The notes under the pieces: generated by a model | Databases searched by the model: none | The model's input: the letters and a program-made list of their open reading frames with translations, nothing else | Told to the model about the DNA's origin: nothing | Position numbers and translations under genes: made by a program | Assembly: GCA_934525065.1 (NCBI GenBank) | Contig: CAKSYX010000012.1 | Location: 1 to 56,393, forward strand | Direction of reading: 5' to 3' | Origin: an uncultured Eubacteriales bacterium | GTDB taxonomy: Bacteria; Bacillota; Clostridia; Oscillospirales; Acutalibacteraceae | Length of the DNA stretch: 56,393 nt | Shown: piece after piece, positions 51,325 to 56,393 of the stretch | Position numbering within the stretch: position 1 is the first letter of the stretch | Layout: every line of letters begins with the position of its first letter

Positions 51325-52494
51325 TCAATATTTTGGAGTGTTTAAAACACTTGTTTCAAATTTTTTGCGAACGCAGAGGAAATCGCCGTTCTCTTTTTTG
51401 AGGTATACGGCCGGAATTTCACGGCTGAGGAAAAGGGAAATTCCCTCTGTCATGCAGTAGGCTCCGGTGTTTTCAAAGCAAATCACATCGCCGAGTTTAA
51501 CGCGCGGAAGCATGACCTGTTTTGCAACAATGTCGTTCATTGAGCAAAGCGAACCGCAGATGTTCCAGGCCTCTTCTTTTTCCTCGGTTTCCTTTCCGGG
51601 AACGAAGAGGAGGGGATGCTTCATTGCCATATGCTGGCCGAAGTAGACCAGATGGTGCATTCCGCCGTCAATGAGAATGTAGTTCTGACCCTTGTTGCGC
51701 TTGATGTCAACAACGTGAGCACAGTAGCTGCCGCAGCAGGCCGCAATGCTCCTTCCGAGCTCAAGCGAAATTTTCGCCTTGAACTGCATTGAGGAAAGTG
51801 CGTCCGAAAACTGCGCAATCAGCTCTTCTTCGCCAACGTCTTCGCCTTCAAAATAAGCAACCGGGAAGCCGGGGCCGTATTCAAGCTCGCGCGAAACAAA
51901 GCCGTATTCGTTTTGAAGCTTCAAAAGCAGCTCGTCAAGGTGAGCAATCTCACGCCTGAGCTTTTTGAAGGAGGCCTTTTGAGTACCGGAGAAGAACTGG
52001 AGGCCGAGAATGTCAAGGCTTTTATATTCGCCGCGGTTTTTGACGATATCTTCAATTTCGCCGGCGTTGATTCCGAACTGACTGTCGTTCGTCAGGCGAA
52101 GGAGAACCTTGAGCACCTTGTTATATTTTTTTGAAAGCGAGTCAAGAAGCTCAAACTGAACCAACGACTCAACGGTAAATATTCTTTTTGAAGAGGAGGC
52201 GACCATAGTTTCAATTACATCGGGCGTTTTGTATACGCCGGAAATTACCGTTTTCTCCTCCGGAACGCCGAGAGCGGCGCAAATTGAAGCCTCGCCCGGG
52301 GAGCAGACCTCAAAGCGTTCAACCGAGCCGATGAGCTCCTTGATGATGAAGGTGTTCGCCTTCACCGCATAGCAGAGGTCAACGTCCTGCGGCAGTGCGC
52401 TTTTGAGACGGGCCACGCGCTCCTTGAGCTTTTTGATATCAAAAACATAGAACGCAGTTTCATTTTCTGCGGCAAGCTTTGTGAGTGGATTCAT
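51325..52494 (-). CDS. Fold-III PLP-dependent decarboxylase (BtrK/DapDC-like)
   Basis: The 389-residue protein belongs to the ornithine/diaminopimelate decarboxylase fold. Lys45 in CYAVKANTF is the PLP lysine, ELGRSI (245-250) the phosphate-binding segment, Cys317 in GSLCSMND and Tyr346 in NTGAYC the catalytic residues of the C-terminal domain. The His of the H-x-G-S-Q motif of DapDC is replaced (GLQFFSGTQ, 164-172). I remember that change from decarboxylases acting on carrier-bound amino acids (BtrK of butirosin) and the exosortase-associated group. The gene stands between the adenylating enzyme and the carrier, so it likely decarboxylates an amino acid bound to that carrier. ATG 52494 has AAAGG ten bases ahead. 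Confidence 0.88.
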   Translation of the reverse strand: MNPLTKLAAENETAFYVFDIKKLKERVARLKSALPQDVDLCYAVKANTFIIKELIGSVERFEVCSPGEASICAALGVPEEKTVISGVYKTPDVIETMVASSSKRIFTVESLVQFELLDSLSKKYNKVLKVLLRLTNDSQFGINAGEIEDIVKNRGEYKSLDILGLQFFSGTQKASFKKLRREIAHLDELLLKLQNEYGFVSRELEYGPGFPVAYFEGEDVGEEELIAQFSDALSSMQFKAKISLELGRSIAACCGSYCAHVVDIKRNKGQNYILIDGGMHHLVYFGQHMAMKHPLLFVPGKETEEKEEAWNICGSLCSMNDIVAKQVMLPRVKLGDVICFENTGAYCMTEGISLFLSREIPAVYLKKENGDFLCVRKKFETSVLNTPKY

Positions 52495-52510
52495 AATTTT
52501 TTGCCTTTCT

Positions 52511-54016
52511 TTATTTAAGCTCCGCAAGCTTTTTTCGGTCGATCTTTCCGTTTTTGGTCAGCGGCATTTCTTCAACCTGACGGATGATGCCCGGAACCAT
52601 GAACGCCGGAAGGTCTTTCGCCATAAGCTCATGGAGTGCCGTTTTTTCAATTGAGCCGACATAGAATCCCTTGAGCCTTGACTTCTTTTCGTCAAAAATG
52701 CAGCAGCACCTTTCAACGCCGTCAATTGCGCCCATTTCGCGCTCAATTTCCTCAAGCTCAATTCTGTGACCCATATACTTAATTTGGAAGTCCTTTCTTC
52801 CTGAGAAAAAGAGGTCGCCGTTTTCGTCAAAGCGGCCGAGGTCGCCGGTGCGATAGATTCTTTCGGGATAATACGGGTTGAGCGGATTTTGAACAAAATG
52901 CAGTTCATTCTGCTTTTCGGCCGAATAATAACCGAGGGCCAGAGCCGAACCGCGGACGCAAATTTCTCCGACTGCGCCGGTAGAGGTAACTCTCCTGTCC
53001 GCTTCGTCAAGGAGGAAAACATCTTCGTTCAAAAATGCCTTTCCGATGGGAATTCCGTCGGCGTAATCACGCTCCTTTGAAAGGATGTGATAGGTGCAGT
53101 TGCAGGTGATTTCCGTCGGGCCGTAGAGGTTGACATATGTTGTTTCCGGAAGGTGGGAGCGGAAGTTCTTGAGAGCCTTGTTCGGCATGACCTCGCCGCT
53201 GAAGAGGATCATTCTCACCGTTTCCGGCGTTTTATAGTCAAGCGCGTGGAAGGTGCTCAAAAGGCAGAGGGCGGAAACCGCCCAGACCATTACGGTCGCC
53301 TTGTGTTCGCAAAGGAAGTCGATAAGCTCTGTCGGAACGGAAAAGAGCCTTCTCGGAACAACGGCAAGCGCCGCGCCGGTTTTGAGCGCACTGTAGATGT
53401 CTTTGACGGAAACGTCAAAGTCAAACGGCGCCTGGTTTGCAATCACGTCTGTTTCGTTTATTCCGAAGGTTTCGGTGAAGCAGTCGATAAAATCAATTAC
53501 GCTGCGGTGGGCAACAACAATTCCCTTCGGTACTCCGGTTGAGCCGGAGGTGAAGTTGATGTAAAGCGGGTCGGTGTCGATCGCTCTTACGCGGACACAG
53601 CGAAGGCTTTCTTCACATATCTCTTCGTCCATAAGCTCTTCAACGGTGACAAGCTCAAAGCCCGGGAAAATTCCTGCGGCTTCGTCTTTCATCGCGGAGG
53701 TCGTGATGATGAGCTTCGGCGAAAGAACGTCGGTGATTTGAGAAAGTCTGCCGGCCGGAAGCTCCGGATTCAAAAAGCAATAAAATCCGCCTGCATAAAC
53801 GATACCGAAGAAGGCAAAGAGCGAAGCGCAGTCCTTTTCGCCGTAAACGCCGACAGGGCGGGCGAAAACGTTCTTTTTGCAAAGCGCGGAACCTACACGG
53901 CGGCTTTTTGAAAGCAGCTCTGAGTAGGTGTAGCGGTGGTTTTCATCAATAAGAGCGCAGTTTTCCGGAAAACGCGCTGCGCTTTCCTCAAGATACTGCA
54001 AAACATTTCGGTTCAT
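52511..54016 (-). CDS. DltA-like amino-acid adenylating enzyme
   Basis: The 501-residue protein is an AMP-forming ligase with all core motifs: TSGSTGVPKG (156-165), FDFDVS (198-203, Asp for the amino group), NLYGPTE (296-302), YRTGDLGR (388-395) and Lys491 in the terminal NGKIDRKK. It most resembles DltA (D-alanine:carrier ligase). In the segment matching DltA LFCGEVLP, here LFSGEVMP, the Cys tied to D-Ala selection is Ser273, so a different substrate is suspected. It activates an amino acid as adenylate and loads it on the carrier at 51078. The ATG at 54016 has AGAGGT about ten bases upstream. It opens the operon. Confidence 0.9.
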   Translation of the reverse strand: MNRNVLQYLEESAARFPENCALIDENHRYTYSELLSKSRRVGSALCKKNVFARPVGVYGEKDCASLFAFFGIVYAGGFYCFLNPELPAGRLSQITDVLSPKLIITTSAMKDEAAGIFPGFELVTVEELMDEEICEESLRCVRVRAIDTDPLYINFTSGSTGVPKGIVVAHRSVIDFIDCFTETFGINETDVIANQAPFDFDVSVKDIYSALKTGAALAVVPRRLFSVPTELIDFLCEHKATVMVWAVSALCLLSTFHALDYKTPETVRMILFSGEVMPNKALKNFRSHLPETTYVNLYGPTEITCNCTYHILSKERDYADGIPIGKAFLNEDVFLLDEADRRVTSTGAVGEICVRGSALALGYYSAEKQNELHFVQNPLNPYYPERIYRTGDLGRFDENGDLFFSGRKDFQIKYMGHRIELEEIEREMGAIDGVERCCCIFDEKKSRLKGFYVGSIEKTALHELMAKDLPAFMVPGIIRQVEEMPLTKNGKIDRKKLAELK

Positions 54017-54127
54017 AAGGGTCAATACCTCTTTCTTAGCTTGTCGGGGCAAAAGAGCCCCTCGGTTTTCAGTCGATTTCAGCCGGAGAAAGTCTCACAT
54101 GAGATAAAATTCCGATATTACTCTGTC

Positions 54128-54204
54128 ATTATAATGCATATTGGCGAAAAATTCTCCGTTTATATGCGTCAAAAGTGTCAAAAAATTGTCACAAAAATGT
54201 TTTG
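54128..54204 (-). promoter_or_regulatory. Activator-type promoter of the Dlt-like operon with direct repeats
   Basis: On the minus strand a consensus TATAAT (54128-54133) has no -35 box at 17 bases. Upstream, 54165-54204 holds GTC-containing direct repeats (GTC at 54168, 54177 and 54188 on the plus strand). The 14 bases 54187-54200 are identical to those at 56272-56285 ahead of the response regulator gene. This fits OmpR-type activation. The region lies between the histidine kinase stop and the adenylating enzyme start. Confidence 0.65.
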
Positions 54205-54223
54205 AACGCGGCGAAAAAGCGAT

Positions 54224-55465
54224 TCAGGCGAGCGGAAGCTTGATTTCAAACACTGCGCCCGAGCGTATGTTCTGGGCACTTATCGTGCCTTTGTGAAGGC
54301 GGATGATCTCATCGGTGAGCGCAAGACCTATTCCGGTGTTGCCGTCGCGTCCGGTATAAAAGCGGTCAAAAATATGGGGAAGGTCTTTTTCCGAGATGCC
54401 CTTGCCGTTGTCGGCGATTCTGATAACGCAGTTTTTTCCCTTGACCTTGCACATCACGGCAACGGTGCCCCTGCAATGGCGCAATGCATTTGAAAGAACA
54501 TTCGTGAAAGCCCTTGAAATCCTTTCTTCATCGCAGTTGACGTGAATCGGTGCTTCAGAAAAGCGGAGGCTCAGCTTTGTGTTCTGCTTTTTCATGATCG
54601 GCTCAAGGGTACGCAGGCAGTCATAAAGAATTTCGCGTACGTCGGTGACCGCAAGATTCAGAACGACCTGATGGGCGTCGATTTTTGAAATTGCAAGAAT
54701 CTCGTCAACCAGTGCCGACATTCTGTCGCTTTCCTGAAGAATGATCTCGGCCGAAGGAACGGGGTCAACAACGCCCGTTTCAATCGCTTCGGCGTAGCCC
54801 TGAATGCTCATCAGCGGTGTTCTCAGCTCGTGAGATGAATTTTGGAAGAATCTGCGCTGTGTGTCCTGAGTCTGAACGATTTTTTTGCCGAGGTCAAGGC
54901 CGATGACGGTCATTACCACCGAAATGCAAAGGAAAAACGCCGCAAGAACAATGTTGAGCGAGCGTGAATACTGAACAACCGGCTGAATGTTGATATACAT
55001 GAGCGTTTTGATCTTCCGCCCGTCGGAGGAGAACGCACCGTCATACCGTGCAACAATGTAATAGCCGCTTTGAGTGCTGAAGGAATAGCACTTTTTGTTT
55101 TTCAGCTTGTTTTCCTTTTCAAAGGCGAGAATTTCGTTTTCCGCAACCTGAATGTTTTCCTTGTAGGCCACGTTGCTTTCACTCGCGTCGTCGTAGGAAC
55201 CGGCAAGGTCTTTTTCGTCATAAAGCTCAATGAATTTGATTTCTCCGCTGAAATAGGTTCCAACGTATTCATCAACATCCGAAAGGTCGTCCTTCTTTGA
55301 CTTACGGATCTGCTCCATGTGGTTTATTTCATAGGTAAGCGCGTTCCTTGCCTGGTTCTCAAAATGGAGAGGAAGCGAGATGTTCAGAACGAGCGAAAAT
55401 GCACCGAACAAAAGCAGCACCGAGATCCAGATTACCAAAAGGATGCGCAGCTTGATATGCTTCAT
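54224..55465 (-). CDS. Sensor histidine kinase
   Basis: The 413-residue protein has two membrane spans (about 8-30 and 171-192) enclosing an extracellular sensor domain of about 140 residues. A dimerisation/phosphoacceptor domain follows with His212 in SSHELRTPLMSIQGYAEA, then a catalytic domain with NVLSNALRH, IADNGKGISEKD and GIGLALTDEI. It phosphorylates the response regulator encoded by the upstream gene, whose stop it overlaps by four bases (ATGA). The input signal is unknown; the adjacent envelope locus suggests wall stress or cationic peptides. GGAGG is seven bases before the ATG. Confidence 0.95.
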   Translation of the reverse strand: MKHIKLRILLVIWISVLLLFGAFSLVLNISLPLHFENQARNALTYEINHMEQIRKSKKDDLSDVDEYVGTYFSGEIKFIELYDEKDLAGSYDDASESNVAYKENIQVAENEILAFEKENKLKNKKCYSFSTQSGYYIVARYDGAFSSDGRKIKTLMYINIQPVVQYSRSLNIVLAAFFLCISVVMTVIGLDLGKKIVQTQDTQRRFFQNSSHELRTPLMSIQGYAEAIETGVVDPVPSAEIILQESDRMSALVDEILAISKIDAHQVVLNLAVTDVREILYDCLRTLEPIMKKQNTKLSLRFSEAPIHVNCDEERISRAFTNVLSNALRHCRGTVAVMCKVKGKNCVIRIADNGKGISEKDLPHIFDRFYTGRDGNTGIGLALTDEIIRLHKGTISAQNIRSGAVFEIKLPLA

Positions 55466-56172
55466 TGCTTATCCTCCGCAATCCTCAATCGGTAGCCGAA
55501 GCCCCAGATTGTTTGAACACTGACGTTGCTGCCCGCAACGGAAAGCTTTCGGCGTATTCTTCTGAGTGTTTCGTCCGTTACCCTCGTTTCGGCCTCGGTG
55601 TCGTAGCCCCAGATTTTTTCAAGCAGCTCATCTCGCGAAAAGGCACGGTCGGGGCTTTGGAGCATATATGAAAGCATCCTCAGCTCTGTTTGGGTAAGCT
55701 CAACCGGCTTTGACTGGCAGTAGACTGCGTTGGCCTGCGGCGAAAAGACGAGGTTGCCGACATAAAGCTTATCAGCCGAAGGCTGCTCGGTGCGGCTCTT
55801 TTTGCTCATTTCGATTCGTCTGAGAAGAGCGCGCACGCGCATCAAAAGCGTTGTGGGGCGGAAGGGCTTTGTCAGATAATCGTCACTGCCGAGAGTAATT
55901 CCCTGAACATAGTCGTATTCCGAATCCTTCGCGGTGAGCATGATGATAGGTACGTCGTTTTTTGCGCGCAGCTCACGGCAGACGGTCAGTCCGTCTGTTC
56001 CGGGCATCATTATGTCAAGAATAACAAGGTCGGCAGGCTTTTTTTCAAACGCCCGCAGCAAATCATCGCCGTTTTCAAAAGCGGAAACAATATAGCCGTC
56101 GCTTTCAAGGAAGCTTCTGATAAGGTCGCGGATATTCTTTTCATCGTCCGCGATATAAATTGAATAGCTCAT
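55462..56172 (-). CDS. OmpR/PhoB-family response regulator
   Basis: The 236-residue protein has a receiver domain with the acidic pocket (ADDE near residue 8), phosphorylation site Asp53 in VILDIMMPGTDG, Thr/Lys switch residues in MLTAKD and YLTKPF, and a C-terminal winged helix ending in VSVQTIWGFGYRL. It is the DNA-binding partner of the adjacent kinase. GGAGGTGA fixes the ATG. It probably controls its own promoter and that of the Dlt-like operon, since both carry the same motif. Confidence 0.96.
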   Translation of the reverse strand: MSYSIYIADDEKNIRDLIRSFLESDGYIVSAFENGDDLLRAFEKKPADLVILDIMMPGTDGLTVCRELRAKNDVPIIMLTAKDSEYDYVQGITLGSDDYLTKPFRPTTLLMRVRALLRRIEMSKKSRTEQPSADKLYVGNLVFSPQANAVYCQSKPVELTQTELRMLSYMLQSPDRAFSRDELLEKIWGYDTEAETRVTDETLRRIRRKLSVAGSNVSVQTIWGFGYRLRIAEDKQ

Positions 56173-56234
56173 TTTTCACCTCCGGAAAGGTCGCCGAATC
56201 AAAAAGGAAACCGTTGCTCGTCACAATCAAAGAC

Positions 56235-56289
56235 ATTATACTACATATTGCAATTTTTTGCATTACAAAAATGTCACAAAAATGTAAAG
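56235..56289 (-). promoter_or_regulatory. Promoter of the two-component operon with direct repeats
   Basis: On the minus strand TATAAT (56235-56240) lacks a good -35 box. Upstream are two 11-base repeats (about 56262-56272 and 56273-56283, plus-strand core ACAAAAAT) followed by a partial third. The pattern suggests autoregulation by the OmpR-type regulator. Confidence 0.65.
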
Positions 56290-56316
56290 ATTGCAAATTT
56301 AAAGCCAAGGCAAAAA

Positions 56317-56393
56317 GGGGCTGTCGCATTTAGATGCAGAAAGCGTTTTCTTTGCCCCGAAGCTGTATGTAGATACCGCGAGTGGGCAAAAAA
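56317..56393 (-). mobile_element. Short inverted-repeat element, family 1, copy 4 (cut by window end)
   Basis: The last 77 bases match the start of copy 2 (25468 onward) with a single difference, in the same orientation. The rest lies outside the window. It is 144 bases upstream of the response regulator start. Confidence 0.9.

Noticed and set aside
47911..54016. Ordinary dltABCD operon for D-alanylation
   Set aside because: The gene order and the presence of a PLP decarboxylase do not fit, and the residue linked to D-Ala choice in DltA is changed; some relation to Dlt is kept in the calls.
1..56393. tRNA, rRNA genes or a CRISPR array
   Set aside because: No cloverleaf-like or rRNA-like segments and no regularly spaced short repeats with unique spacers were seen; the repeats present are either in-frame coding units or dispersed elements.

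Overview
The window looks like a chromosomal segment of a strictly anaerobic, endospore-lineage member of the Clostridia, most likely an Oscillospirales/Ruminococcaceae-type gut or rumen bacterium. The evidence is an intact spoIIR, a bifurcating [FeFe]-hydrogenase with NfnAB and Rex, glycogen phosphorylase next to a GPH sugar symporter, the HrcA/CIRCE heat-shock operon order hrcA-grpE-dnaK-dnaJ, many near-consensus SigA promoters, and secreted fibronectin-III/Ig-type proteins. Family assignments come from recognised motifs and gene order; no search was run.

Layout. 1-4.0 kb: the end of a repetitive surface protein, a transglutaminase-like lipoprotein and a PucR/CdaR-type regulator. 4.1-6.3 kb: a stand-alone acyl carrier protein, a CmpB-type membrane protein, spoIIR, and a strongly promoted, highly structured RNA (about 5785-6068) ending in a terminator. 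6.3-18.1 kb (minus strand): a redox block. The upstream part is nfnA-nfnB-hydC-hydB-hydA-[2Fe-2S] protein-rex. The downstream part is an APH-type kinase, two more [2Fe-2S] proteins, a PAS-bearing sensory-type [FeFe]-hydrogenase and a SpoIIE/PP2C phosphatase. 18.7-25.4 kb: an iron alcohol dehydrogenase divergent from sugar symporter-glycogen phosphorylase-HAD phosphatase. 25.7-28.6 kb: a small secreted protein, a cytosolic FN3 protein, nagB and a PHP phosphatase. 28.8-35.1 kb: xpt, a BMP-type nucleoside ABC importer and a nicotinamidase-like hydrolase. 35.2-42.2 kb: an esterase, a secreted amidase-like FN3 protein, tspO, dut, an RluA-type synthase and pncB. 42.4-47.9 kb: an XRE regulator and the heat-shock operon. 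47.9-56.2 kb (minus strand): a Dlt-like envelope-modification locus and a two-component system.

The Dlt-like locus is the most interesting part. It holds a DltA-like adenylating enzyme, a fold-III PLP decarboxylase, a carrier protein, an MBOAT acyltransferase and a DltD-like SGNH protein with a Lys-rich tail. The decarboxylase is not part of a normal dlt operon. Together with the Ser where DltA has its D-Ala-selecting Cys, it suggests that an amino acid is loaded on the carrier, decarboxylated there, and exported onto an envelope polymer. The adjacent two-component system probably controls it, because the promoter regions of both share an exact 14-bp repeat-containing motif.

Two families of short non-coding repeats are scattered between genes. 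One is a 210-223 bp element with terminal inverted repeats (four copies, one cut by the window end) and an internal hairpin that may serve as a bidirectional terminator. The other is a roughly 276-bp inverted-repeat element upstream of tspO with fragments elsewhere. No tRNA, rRNA, CRISPR array or complete insertion sequence was seen.
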